From: Hyphomicrobiales bacterium
GTDB lineage: Bacteria > Pseudomonadota > Alphaproteobacteria > Rhizobiales > Xanthobacteraceae
DNA length: 64,000 nucleotides
Assembly: GCA_023269635.1 (NCBI GenBank)
Contig: JAHFPN010000001.1
Coordinates: forward strand, 59,037 to 123,036
Reading direction: 5' to 3'
Below the pieces are notes generated by a model. That model worked only from the letters and a program-made list of their open reading frames with translations, did not search any database and was not told the DNA's origin. Shown in pieces: positions 18,985 to 28,219 of this stretch. The translations under genes were made by a program, and so were the position numbers. How positions within the stretch are numbered: position 1 is the stretch's first letter; each line of letters begins with the position of its first letter.

Positions 18985-21690
18985 TCAACTTCTCGGGCGC
19001 TCGAGTGACAGCGTGACCAGCCGGACATTGGCGTCGTCCGGATCAAGGCTGATGCTGAAGCCGAGTTTCTCGCAGATCTCGAGCATCACGCGGTTTTCCG
19101 CCAGTACCTGGCCTTCGATACGCCTCAGGCCTTCGCTGCGCCCATATTCGATCATCAGTTCCATGAGCTTCCAGCCGAGACCGCGCCCTTTGAGATCCGA
19201 ACGTACCATGATCGCATACTCGCCGGCCTCGTAGTTGGCGTCGGCCAACAGGCGTACGACCCCGAACATTTCTTCGCTCGCCTCGTCGATCGCGACGAAT
19301 GCGATCGCCCGCGCGTAATCGAGCTGCGTCAGTCGCGCGAGAAAAGCGTGACCGATGCGTTTGATCGGCGCGAAATAGCGCAGCCGCATATCGCCCGGCG
19401 TGACGTTCTTGAAGAACTTGCGGAACATTGCCTCGTCTTCCGGCCGCACCGGGCGGACGAGAACGGGCGAACCCTTATCGTAAACGAGGCGACGCTCCCA
19501 TTCCTTCGGGTACGGCCGGATCGCGAACCGCGGGTGACCGGGGCCCTTGTATTTCGGCTTGGAAGTCGCCACCGCCACGCGCGCGTCGAGTGCGAGCGCG
19601 CCGTCCTGATCGGCGAGCAGCGGATTGATGTCGATTTCCCGGATTTCGGGGAGGTCGGCGGCGAGCTGCGCAAGTTTCACCAACACCAGATCCACATCGG
19701 CCTCGTTCGCGGCCGGTACGTTGCGGTAAGCCTTGAGCAGGCGCGATACGCGCGTGCGCGAGATGAGGTTGTGCGCGAGCCCGAGATCGAGCGGCGGCAG
19801 GCCGAGCGCCTTGTCATCGATGACTTCCACCGCGGTGCCGCCGTGTCCGAACACGATGACCGGGCCGAACGTGGGATCGTCCGCGATCCCGGCGATCAGC
19901 TCGCGCGCCTTCGGTTTCACGATCATGGGATGGACGGTGACGCCCACGATGCGGGCCTCGGGCCGCAGCGCGCGCGCGCGCGCCATGATCTCGGTTGCCG
20001 CTTCGCGCACCGAATTTTCGTTCGTGAGGTTGAGTCGTACCCCGTCGACGTCGGACTTGTGGACGATGTCGCGCGAAAAAATCTTCACCACGACCGTCTT
20101 GCCGGCGGCCAGGAAGGCGGTCGCCGATTTCGCCGCCTCGTCGGCGGTCACGGCCGGAATCGCGGGCGTAATCGGGATTGCATAAGCCCGAAACAGCGCG
20201 TCGATCTCAATCGGGTCGAGCCACGTGCGCCCCGACGACACGGCCGCCGCGATCGCTTGGCTCGCCGCGGCGACATCGGGTTTGAAATCCTGCGGCAGGC
20301 TCGGCGGCGTTTCCATCAGCACATCGAGCGCCTCCCGGTAGCGCACGAGGTGCGTGAAGCCGCGCACCGCGTCGGCTTCGGTCGGATAGGACGGGATGCG
20401 GGCCTGCTCGAAAGCGCGCGAGACCGCCGCTTCCTCGCCGATCCAGACCGCGAGCACCGGCTTTGGCGGATGAACCTTCGACCGCTCCTTCCGCACCACC
20501 TCGGCGACCGCCTTGGCCGCTTCGACCGGCGACGCGAGCGCGGTCGGAACGTTCATCACCAGCACCGCATCGCTCCCCGGATCGGCGAGCATCGCTTCCA
20601 GCGCGGTGGCATAGCGTGCCGCGTCGGCATCGCCGGCGAGGTCGACCGGGTTGGCCTTCGACCAGATTGGCGGCAGCGCCTTGTCGAGCCGCTCGAAGGT
20701 CTCGGGCGAAAGCGTCGCGAGCTTGCCGCCGTGGTCGATCAGGCGATCGACCGCGAGCACGCCCAGGCCGCCGCCATTGGTGAGAATCGCGAGCCGATCG
20801 CCGGCGAACGGCTTCAGCCATCCGAGCGTCTCGGCCGCATCGAACAGCTCTTCGAGGTCATAGACGCGCAGCAACCCGGCGCGGTGGAAGGCGGCCTCGT
20901 AGACCGCGTCCGAGCCGGCAAGCGCGCCCGTATGCGTGGCTGCGGCTTTCGCCCCTTGCGCGTGCCGGCCCGCCTTCACCACCACGACCGGCTTCGCGCG
21001 CGCCGCGGCGCGCGCCGCCGACATGAACTTGCGCGCATCCGTGATCGCTTCGACATAGAGGAGAATCGCGCGGGTCGCGCGGTCGAGCGCGAAATAGTCG
21101 AGCGTATCTCCGAAATCGACGTCGATCGCGTCGCCCAAGGACACGATCGCGGAGAAGCCGACCGAGCGCCGCGCCGCCCATTCGACGATGCCGGCAATGA
21201 GCGCGCCGGATTGCGAGACGAGCGCGAGGTCCCCCGCTTCCGCCATGCGCGCGGCAAAACTCGCATTGAGCTTTGCCCGCGGCGCGATCACGCCGAGGCA
21301 GTTGGGGCCCAAGAGCCGGAGGCCGTGGGCGCGGGCCGCCGTCTCGGCCGCCTCGGCCAGCGAGCCGGGCCCGTGCCCGAGTCCGGCCGTGATGATGATC
21401 GCCGCGGCGATACCCTTGGCGCCGGCTTCGGCAATGATCGCGGGCACCGTATCGGGCGGCGTCGTGATGACGGCGACGTCGGGCACCTCGGGCAGCGCGG
21501 CGATGCAGCTCGCGGCCGCGATACCCTCGACTTCCGGATGGTTCGGATTGACCAGCCGGAGCGGGCCCTTGAACCCGGCCGCGATCAGATTCTTCAGCAC
21601 CACGTGACCGAGCGAATTCGGACGCGGACTCGCGCCGACCAGCGCGAGCGAGCTCGGCGCAAAGAGCTTTTCGAGACGATAGGTGGACAT
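18985..21690 (-). CDS. Bifunctional NDP-forming acyl-CoA synthetase-like / GNAT N-acetyltransferase (Pat-type)
   Basis: N-term LFAPSSLALVGASPRPNSLGHVVLKNL..., ATP-grasp segment, C-term GNAT VRSDLKGRGLGWKLMELMIEYGRSEGLRRIEGQVLAENRVMLEICEKLGF. Confidence 0.92.
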   Translation of the reverse strand: MSTYRLEKLFAPSSLALVGASPRPNSLGHVVLKNLIAAGFKGPLRLVNPNHPEVEGIAAASCIAALPEVPDVAVITTPPDTVPAIIAEAGAKGIAAAIIITAGLGHGPGSLAEAAETAARAHGLRLLGPNCLGVIAPRAKLNASFAARMAEAGDLALVSQSGALIAGIVEWAARRSVGFSAIVSLGDAIDVDFGDTLDYFALDRATRAILLYVEAITDARKFMSAARAAARAKPVVVVKAGRHAQGAKAAATHTGALAGSDAVYEAAFHRAGLLRVYDLEELFDAAETLGWLKPFAGDRLAILTNGGGLGVLAVDRLIDHGGKLATLSPETFERLDKALPPIWSKANPVDLAGDADAARYATALEAMLADPGSDAVLVMNVPTALASPVEAAKAVAEVVRKERSKVHPPKPVLAVWIGEEAAVSRAFEQARIPSYPTEADAVRGFTHLVRYREALDVLMETPPSLPQDFKPDVAAASQAIAAAVSSGRTWLDPIEIDALFRAYAIPITPAIPAVTADEAAKSATAFLAAGKTVVVKIFSRDIVHKSDVDGVRLNLTNENSVREAATEIMARARALRPEARIVGVTVHPMIVKPKARELIAGIADDPTFGPVIVFGHGGTAVEVIDDKALGLPPLDLGLAHNLISRTRVSRLLKAYRNVPAANEADVDLVLVKLAQLAADLPEIREIDINPLLADQDGALALDARVAVATSKPKYKGPGHPRFAIRPYPKEWERRLVYDKGSPVLVRPVRPEDEAMFRKFFKNVTPGDMRLRYFAPIKRIGHAFLARLTQLDYARAIAFVAIDEASEEMFGVVRLLADANYEAGEYAIMVRSDLKGRGLGWKLMELMIEYGRSEGLRRIEGQVLAENRVMLEICEKLGFSISLDPDDANVRLVTLSLERPRS

Positions 21691-21787
21691 CGAGCGTTGC
21701 GCGCTGTGGCAAGGCGGAGCGACCCGCGCCCGCCTTTTGCCTAGCTTGCTCCTAACAGCAAATGATCAAGGATGAGCAAATCGGGCG

Positions 21788-21801
21788 TTGACCCTGGTCA
21801 A
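21788..21801. promoter_or_regulatory. FixK2-type box upstream of acyl-CoA synthetase-GNAT gene
   Basis: TTGACCCTGGTCAA, near-perfect palindrome. Confidence 0.6.
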
Positions 21802-22091
21802 TCGGATCATCGTTCGGCTGCCGCCAGGCGGCGGATGGCCCGCCGCAAGCGGTTGAATTGCGCCGGTCGGCTGCCGGACAGGCATCCGCAGCCAGGCCCG
21901 ACTTTCCGGGTTTGCGACCTTCTGGGTCAAATTTGGCGCTGTCCGCGGGATGTGCATGTGGCCGCGTGCCGCTGCATCGATTCCTGTAAGCGCGTTGTGG
22001 CAGGTCATTTTCGCGCTAACCTAGTGGAAACCCCGAGGCCGGACCGCCACCTCATCGCGCGCGTCCGGCACGGCGGATGGTGGAGGAGTCG

Positions 22092-23303
22092 ATGCAACGT
22101 TCATACTTAAGCCGGTCGGTGCTCGCTGCGGTCGCGGCGGGGTCGACGATGATGCTCGCGGCCGGCGTGCCGGTCGCGGCCCAAGAGCTGAAGATTGCGC
22201 TGATCGCCGGCAAGACCGGTCCGCTTGAGGCCTATGCCAAGCAGACCGAGACCGGCTTCATGATGGGCCTCGAGTACCTGACCAAGGGCACCATGACCTG
22301 GGAAGGGCGCAAGATCGTGGTCGTGGTGAAGGACGATCAGATCAAGCCCGACCTGGCGCGCTCGCTCCTGGAGCAGGCCTATAACGACGAGAAGGTGGAC
22401 ATTGCGGTCGGCACCACGTCGTCGGCCGCCGCGCTTGCGATGCTGCCGATCGCGGCGGAGTACAAGAAGGTGTTGCTCGTGGAACCCGCGGTCGCCGACG
22501 CCATCACCGGCGACAAGTGGAACCGCTACATCTTCCGCACCGGCCGCAACTCGACCCAGGACGCCTACGCGGCGGCGGCCGCGTTCCCGAAGACCGGCGA
22601 GGTTTCGGTTGCCACGCTGGCGCAGGACTACGCCTTCGGCCGCGACGGCATCGCCGCGTTGAAGGCGGCGCTCGCCGCGATCCGGCCGAACGTGAAGGTG
22701 GTCTCCGAGGAGTACGCGCCGCAGACCACGACCGATTTCACCGCCTACGCGCAGCGCCTGTTCGACGCGCTGAAAGAGAAGCCCGGCCGCAAGGTGATCC
22801 CGATCATCTGGGCCGGCCCGCACCCGCTGCCGAAGATCGCCGCGCTCGATCCCAAGCGCTACGGCATCGAGATCGCGCCCGGCGGAAATATTCTCCCGGT
22901 GATGCAGCTCTACAAGGACTACCCGGGCATCGAAGGCGCGATCTATTACTACTGGGCCTTCCCGCAGAACGAGATGAACAAGTGGCTCGTGGCCGAGCAC
23001 CAGAAGCGCTTCAACACGCCGCCGGATTTCTTCACCGCCGGCGGCTTCGCCGCCGCCGCCGCCGTGCTCGCCGCGGTCAAGGCCGCGCGCTCGACCGACA
23101 CCGAGGCGCTGATCAAGGCGATGGAAGGTCTCTCCTTCGATACGCCCAAGGGCAGAATGACCTTCCGCGCCGATGACCATCAGGCGGTGCAGGAGATGTA
23201 TCACTTCAAGGTCAAGGCCAACGCCACCGGCAATGATCTTCTCGACCTCATGGCGGTAATCCCGGCCGCGGACTTGCCGATCCCGGTGCGTAACAAGCGC
23301 TGA
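22092..23303 (+). CDS. ABC transporter substrate-binding protein (Leu/Ile/Val-type)
   Basis: Signal peptide then ELKIALIAGKTGPLEAYAKQTETGFMMGLEYL...; followed by livGFHM-like genes. Confidence 0.9.
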   Translation: MQRSYLSRSVLAAVAAGSTMMLAAGVPVAAQELKIALIAGKTGPLEAYAKQTETGFMMGLEYLTKGTMTWEGRKIVVVVKDDQIKPDLARSLLEQAYNDEKVDIAVGTTSSAAALAMLPIAAEYKKVLLVEPAVADAITGDKWNRYIFRTGRNSTQDAYAAAAAFPKTGEVSVATLAQDYAFGRDGIAALKAALAAIRPNVKVVSEEYAPQTTTDFTAYAQRLFDALKEKPGRKVIPIIWAGPHPLPKIAALDPKRYGIEIAPGGNILPVMQLYKDYPGIEGAIYYYWAFPQNEMNKWLVAEHQKRFNTPPDFFTAGGFAAAAAVLAAVKAARSTDTEALIKAMEGLSFDTPKGRMTFRADDHQAVQEMYHFKVKANATGNDLLDLMAVIPAADLPIPVRNKR

Positions 23304-23385
23304 GCCGCACTCGCCGGCCAGAGGCCCCGATGGCATGCTTGCGGGCGAAGGCGGAAGCGCCGCCTTCGCCCGTTTCGTTCAGACC

Positions 23386-24156
23386 ATGAACGCGATCACA
23401 CCCGTTCTCGAGACCCGCGACCTCACCATCCGCTTCGGCGGGCACGTGGCGGTGAACGCGGTGAGCTGCGCGTTTCGGCCCGGAACGCTGACCGCGATCG
23501 TTGGTCCGAATGGCGCCGGCAAGACCACCTATTTCAATCTGATCTCGGGCCAACTTCCGGCCACGGCCGGGCGCGTGCTGGTGAAAGGCGAGGACGTGAC
23601 CCGGCTCTCGGCCTCGGCGCGCACGCGGCGGGGCCTGGGCCGCGCGTTCCAACTCACCAACTTGTTTCCCAATCTCACCGTGTTCGAGAACGTTCGCCTC
23701 GCGGTGCAGGCGCGGGTGGGCGCGGGCTTGGATCTGTTCACGTTGTGGAGCGACCGGCGCGATCTCATCGCGGCGGCCGACGTGATTCTCGAGCGCGTCC
23801 GCCTGACCGACAAGCGCGAGACCATGGTCAGCGCGTTGCCGCATGGCGATCAGCGCAAGCTCGAAGTCGCGTTGCTGATCGCGCTCGAGCCGGAAGTATT
23901 CATGTTCGACGAGCCGACCGCCGGAATGTCCCTGGACGAAGTGCCGACCATCCTCGACATCATCCGCGAGCTGAAGGCCGACCGCAGCAAGACCATCCTT
24001 CTGGTCGAGCACAAGATGGACGTGGTGCGCTCGTTGGCCGAGCGGATCATCGTCCTGCACAACGGCGCGCTCGTGGCCGACGGGGCGCCGACTGAAGTGA
24101 TGGCCTCGAAAATCGTGCGCGAAGCCTATCTCGGGCAGGAGCTCGACGATGAGTGA
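23386..24156 (+). CDS. livG: Branched-chain amino-acid-type ABC transporter ATP-binding protein
   Basis: Walker A GPNGAGKTTYFNLISG; LivG-type architecture. Confidence 0.9.
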   Translation: MNAITPVLETRDLTIRFGGHVAVNAVSCAFRPGTLTAIVGPNGAGKTTYFNLISGQLPATAGRVLVKGEDVTRLSASARTRRGLGRAFQLTNLFPNLTVFENVRLAVQARVGAGLDLFTLWSDRRDLIAAADVILERVRLTDKRETMVSALPHGDQRKLEVALLIALEPEVFMFDEPTAGMSLDEVPTILDIIRELKADRSKTILLVEHKMDVVRSLAERIIVLHNGALVADGAPTEVMASKIVREAYLGQELDDE

Positions 24157-24874
24157 CGCGCTGCTGACGCTCGAGGGCGTTCATACCCACATCGGCCGCT
24201 ACCACATCTTGCAGGGCGTGGACCTCGTGGTTCCGCGCGGCGGCTTCACCATCTTGCTGGGCCGGAACGGCGCCGGGAAGACCACGACGCTGCGCACCAT
24301 CATGGGCCTGTGGCGCGCGTCGCAAGGCACGATCCGGTTTGCCGGCGCCGATGTGACGGCGCGCCCGACCCCGGACATCGCCAGCGCCGGCATTGCCTAT
24401 GTGCCGGAGAACATGAGCATTTTCTCCGGGTTGACGGTGAGGGAGAACCTCGTGCTGGCGGCGCGCGCGGGCCCGCTGCAGGCCGGCAAGCTGGAGCGGA
24501 TCTTCTCGCTGTTTCCCGCGCTCGAACGCTTCTACGGTCTCGCCGCCGGTGCGCTCTCCGGCGGGCAGAAGCAGATGCTCTCGATCGCGCGCGCGCTGAT
24601 CGAGCCGCGCGATCTGATCCTGATCGACGAGCCGACCAAGGGGCTCGCGCCTGCGATCGTCACCAACATGATCCGGGCTTTTCGCGAAGTGAAGAAAGCG
24701 GGAGCGACCGTCTTGCTGGTGGAGCAGAACTTCATGGCCGCCCGCATGCTCGGCGATACCGTCGCGGTCATGGACGACGGCCGCATCGTGCACCACGGAG
24801 CCATGGCGGAGCTCGCCGCCGACCACGCGCTGCAGCACCGGCTGCTCGGGCTGCATCTGGACACGCACCAATGA
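24149..24874 (+). CDS. livF: Branched-chain amino-acid-type ABC transporter ATP-binding protein
   Basis: GRNGAGKTTTLRTIMG; LSGGQKQMLSIARALI; DEPTKGLAP. Confidence 0.92.
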   Translation: MSDALLTLEGVHTHIGRYHILQGVDLVVPRGGFTILLGRNGAGKTTTLRTIMGLWRASQGTIRFAGADVTARPTPDIASAGIAYVPENMSIFSGLTVRENLVLAARAGPLQAGKLERIFSLFPALERFYGLAAGALSGGQKQMLSIARALIEPRDLILIDEPTKGLAPAIVTNMIRAFREVKKAGATVLLVEQNFMAARMLGDTVAVMDDGRIVHHGAMAELAADHALQHRLLGLHLDTHQ

Positions 24875-25896
24875 CCGACGCCGCCGCGCCGGGCAAGGAA
24901 GAGGTCCGCGTCGGCGCGGCGCCGATCGACTGGATTCCGATCGTGCTCACCGCGACGGTGGCGCTCGCGGCGCTGCCGCTCGTCGGCAGTTTCTCCACCT
25001 GGGTCACGCTCACCGTCGCCGGACTGGCGATGGGGATGATGATTTTCATCATGGCATCGGGCCTCACGCTCGTGTTCGGCCTCATGGACGTGATCAATTT
25101 CGGCCACGGGGTTTTCATCTCGGTCGGCGCCTATGTGAGCTTGCTGGTGCTGTGGCCGCTCTCGGGCTGGGTCAACTCGCCCTCGGTCGCGCTCAATGTC
25201 GGCGTGTTCCTGCTCTGCATCCTGCTCTCGATGGCGGCCACCGGCCTGTTCGGCTGGGCATTCGAGCGCGTGATCGTGCGGCCGGTCTATGGCCAGCACT
25301 TGAAGCAGATCCTCGTCACCATGGGCGGGCTGATCGTGGTCGAGCAGCTGATCCACGTGTTCTGGGGGCCGAGCCCGATCACGATCGCTTTGCCGGAGAG
25401 CTTTCGCGGCGCGATCGCGCTCGGCCCCGGCATGGTGGCGGAGCGCTATCGGCTGATCGCGGTCGCGGTCGGCCTCGTGGTGTTGATCGCGATGCTCGTG
25501 ATCCTGAACCGCACGCGCATCGGCTTGCTGGTGCGGGCCGGGGTCGAGAATCCGGAAATGGTGGAGGCGCTCGGCTATCACATCCGCCGGCTGTTCGTCG
25601 GCGTGTTCGTGGCGGGCTCGGCGCTTGCCGGCTTGGGCGGCGTGCTGTGGGGCTTCTACCAGCAGACCCTCACCGCCGGCATGGGCTTGCAGGTGCTGGT
25701 CCTGATCTTCATCGTGGTCATCATCGGCGGGCTCGGCTCGATCGGCGGCTGCTTCATCGGATCGCTCCTGGTGGCGCTGGTCGCGAACTACACCGCATTC
25801 CTCGAGCCCAAGATCGCGCTCGTCTCCAATATCGGCCTGATGCTGATCGTGCTGCTGTGGCGGCCGCGCGGGCTCTATCCGGTGGCGGGGCACTGA
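24871..25896 (+). CDS. livH: Branched-chain amino-acid-type ABC transporter permease
   Basis: GLTLVFGLMDVINFGHGVFISVGAYVSLL; start at ATG 24871 overlapping livF stop. Confidence 0.92.
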   Translation: MTDAAAPGKEEVRVGAAPIDWIPIVLTATVALAALPLVGSFSTWVTLTVAGLAMGMMIFIMASGLTLVFGLMDVINFGHGVFISVGAYVSLLVLWPLSGWVNSPSVALNVGVFLLCILLSMAATGLFGWAFERVIVRPVYGQHLKQILVTMGGLIVVEQLIHVFWGPSPITIALPESFRGAIALGPGMVAERYRLIAVAVGLVVLIAMLVILNRTRIGLLVRAGVENPEMVEALGYHIRRLFVGVFVAGSALAGLGGVLWGFYQQTLTAGMGLQVLVLIFIVVIIGGLGSIGGCFIGSLLVALVANYTAFLEPKIALVSNIGLMLIVLLWRPRGLYPVAGH

Positions 25897-26990
25897 TGCT
25901 CGCGCGCATCCTCTCCCGCGACTACCCGCGCTCCCGCCCGCTCACTTTGGTGCTGGTCCTGATCCTGTTCGGGCTCGCGTTCGCGCCGTTCGTGTTCACC
26001 GGCTCGCAGCCGCTGAACGTGGCGGCCAAGATCTGCGTGTTCGTGCTGCTGGTCGCGGCCTATGACCTTCTGCTCGGCTATACCGGCATCGTCTCGTTCG
26101 CGCATACGATGTTCTTCGGCATCGGCGGCTATGGCGCGGCGATCGCGCTTGCGCGCCTGGGACCGACTTGGGAAGCACTCGGGCTTGGGATTGTCTCGGC
26201 ACTCGTGGTCGCCGGCCTGCTGGCGTTGGTGATCGGGCTGTTCTCGTTGCGCGTGCGGGCGATCTTCTTCGCCATGATCACGCTCGCCGTGGCGAGCGCG
26301 TTCGCGGTGCTCGCCTCCCAGCTCTCGGGCTTCACCGGCGGCGAGGACGGGCTCAACTATCAGATCCCGGAGGTCCTACGTCCCGCGTTCCGCCTGCTAG
26401 AGAATCCGGTGCTCGGCACGAATGTCAACGGTCGGATCATCACCTACTATCTCGTCTTCTTCGTCGCGCTTGCGGCCTTCCTGGTGATGCTCCGGATCGT
26501 CAATTCGCCCTTCGGCCGCGTGCTGCAGGCGATCCGCGAGAACGATTTCCGCGCCGAGGCGCTGGGCTATCCGGTCGTGGTCTATCGCTCGATCGCGAGC
26601 GTCGTCTCCGCGGTGATGGCGGCGCTGGCCGGCATCGTGCTGGCACTTTGGTTGCGCTACACCGGGCCGGATACGACTCTTTCTTTCTCGATCATGATCG
26701 ACGTGCTCCTGATGGTGGTGATCGGCGGCATGGGCACGCTCTATGGCGCGGTGATCGGCGCCACGCTCATGATCATCGCCGAGAATTATCTGCAAGTCTT
26801 AATGGGCCGGCTTGGCGAGGTCAGCAAAGGGGTGCCGCTGCTGTCCGCGCTGTTCTCGGCCGATCGCTGGCTCTTGTGGCTCGGGATTCTCTTCATCTTG
26901 AGCGTCTATTTCTTCCCCGAGGGCGTGGTGGGAAAATTGCGCGCGCTTGCGCTCGGCCGTCGTACCGAAACGTCGGCAGGAGAGCGCTGA
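25896..26990 (+). CDS. livM: Branched-chain amino-acid-type ABC transporter permease
   Basis: YDLLLGYTGIVSFAHTMFFGIGGYGAAI...VIGGMGTLYGAVIGATLM. Confidence 0.92.
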   Translation: MLARILSRDYPRSRPLTLVLVLILFGLAFAPFVFTGSQPLNVAAKICVFVLLVAAYDLLLGYTGIVSFAHTMFFGIGGYGAAIALARLGPTWEALGLGIVSALVVAGLLALVIGLFSLRVRAIFFAMITLAVASAFAVLASQLSGFTGGEDGLNYQIPEVLRPAFRLLENPVLGTNVNGRIITYYLVFFVALAAFLVMLRIVNSPFGRVLQAIRENDFRAEALGYPVVVYRSIASVVSAVMAALAGIVLALWLRYTGPDTTLSFSIMIDVLLMVVIGGMGTLYGAVIGATLMIIAENYLQVLMGRLGEVSKGVPLLSALFSADRWLLWLGILFILSVYFFPEGVVGKLRALALGRRTETSAGER

Positions 26991-27046
26991 CCGGGATTTC
27001 GATTCCACTCGATCAAGGTAACGCGCTCGCGGTCCGTCCTGCAGGT

Positions 27047-27454
27047 CTAGCTCGTTGGCGCGGCCGGCCGGCTCAAGGCTTCGCGGATGCTGTCGATGAG
27101 CACGTTGCCGAACAGCGGCTTCTCGACGATGTGCACGCCTGCGTCCGCCGCGCGCTTCCGCAGGATCTGGTTGGGGTGCGAAGTGATCAGGAGCGCGGGG
27201 GCCTTGACCTTGCGCTCTCGCAATTTCTGCAGGACCTCGAGCCCATCCATGTCGGGAAGGCGAAAGTCGATGACCAGGCACCCGGTATTGGCGAGCGAGG
27301 ATGAATTCAGCACTTCGCGCCCGGTACGATAACCCAGGACCGACATTCCCTCGATTTCCAACGCGAACTTCAGGGAATTCAACACCGCCGGATCATCGTC
27401 GATCACGACGATTGCGGCGCCCTGGGCCGGCACCTTTGCTCCATCGAACTTCAT
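27047..27454 (-). CDS. Orphan single-domain response regulator (receiver only)
   Basis: AAIVVIDDDPAVLNSLKFALEIEGM...LVIDFRLPDMDGLEVL...LLITSHPN...HIVEKPL: acidic pocket, phospho-Asp, Ser and Lys all present; no output domain. Confidence 0.88.
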   Translation of the reverse strand: MKFDGAKVPAQGAAIVVIDDDPAVLNSLKFALEIEGMSVLGYRTGREVLNSSSLANTGCLVIDFRLPDMDGLEVLQKLRERKVKAPALLITSHPNQILRKRAADAGVHIVEKPLFGNVLIDSIREALSRPAAPTS

Positions 27455-27533
27455 CGCCTGACCGTCCGGGGCAAACGCGAGACAATTGCCATCCAATAAC
27501 TGCCAATTTGCCGCAGATTCTCGGATTGCCGCC

Positions 27534-27547
27534 TTGATCTATCTCAA
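27534..27547 (-). promoter_or_regulatory. FixK2-type box upstream of orphan receiver gene
   Basis: TTGATCTATCTCAA; centre ~86 nt upstream of ATG 27454. Confidence 0.6.
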
Positions 27548-27592
27548 GCGGCGACGGTGGCGGCTGGGCCGGGCCGGTCCTCGGCGTTCACT

Positions 27593-28219
27593 TCAATCGG
27601 CGGCAGTGGCGAGGGTGCCCGAGATCAGCGCCATCCGGACCAGCTCCGAAAGGCTCCCGGCCTCCATCTTCGTCATCACATTGGCGCGGTAAATCTCCAC
27701 CGTGCGCGGGCTGATGCCGAGATCAAAGGCGATCACCTTGTTGGCTTTGCCGGAGATGAGGCCGTCGAGCACCTGCCGTTCACGGTTCGACAGAGCCGCG
27801 AGCCGGGCCTGGATCGCGGCTTTGTCCACCCCGAGCTTGGCGTCCTTCTCGTTGCGTTGCAGCGCGGTACGGACGGAAGCCAGCAGGGCGTCGTCGTCAT
27901 AGGGCTTCTCGAAGAAATCCACAGCCCCGATCTTCATGGCTTCCACCGCGAGCGGAATGTCGCCGTGGCCGGTGATCACGATGACGGGGAGGCCGGTCCC
28001 CGATGCTCTCAGGTGCCGCAGCAGATCGATGCCGCTCATGTCCGGCATCCGTACGTCGGTGATCACACATCCTGCGGCGGAGGCAGGCAGCGCCTTGATG
28101 AAGTCGGCGGCCGATTCGTGGGTACGCACCGGAAGCGACGCCGCCTCGAGCAGGAATTTCAGCGAATTCCGCGCGGCTTCATCATCGTCGATGACATGAA
28201 TGATGGCCTCACTGCGCAT
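27593..28219 (-). CDS. fixJ: FixJ-type LuxR-family response regulator
   Basis: [22 protein letters not shown]...[20 protein letters not shown]...[12 protein letters not shown] + [46 protein letters not shown]; overlaps fixL. Confidence 0.93.
   Translation of the reverse strand: MRSEAIIHVIDDDEAARNSLKFLLEAASLPVRTHESAADFIKALPASAAGCVITDVRMPDMSGIDLLRHLRASGTGLPVIVITGHGDIPLAVEAMKIGAVDFFEKPYDDDALLASVRTALQRNEKDAKLGVDKAAIQARLAALSNRERQVLDGLISGKANKVIAFDLGISPRTVEIYRANVMTKMEAGSLSELVRMALISGTLATAAD

Noticed and set aside
19348-21744. 798-aa + strand ORF
   Set aside because: Exact antisense of the acyl-CoA synthetase-GNAT gene; composition-driven.
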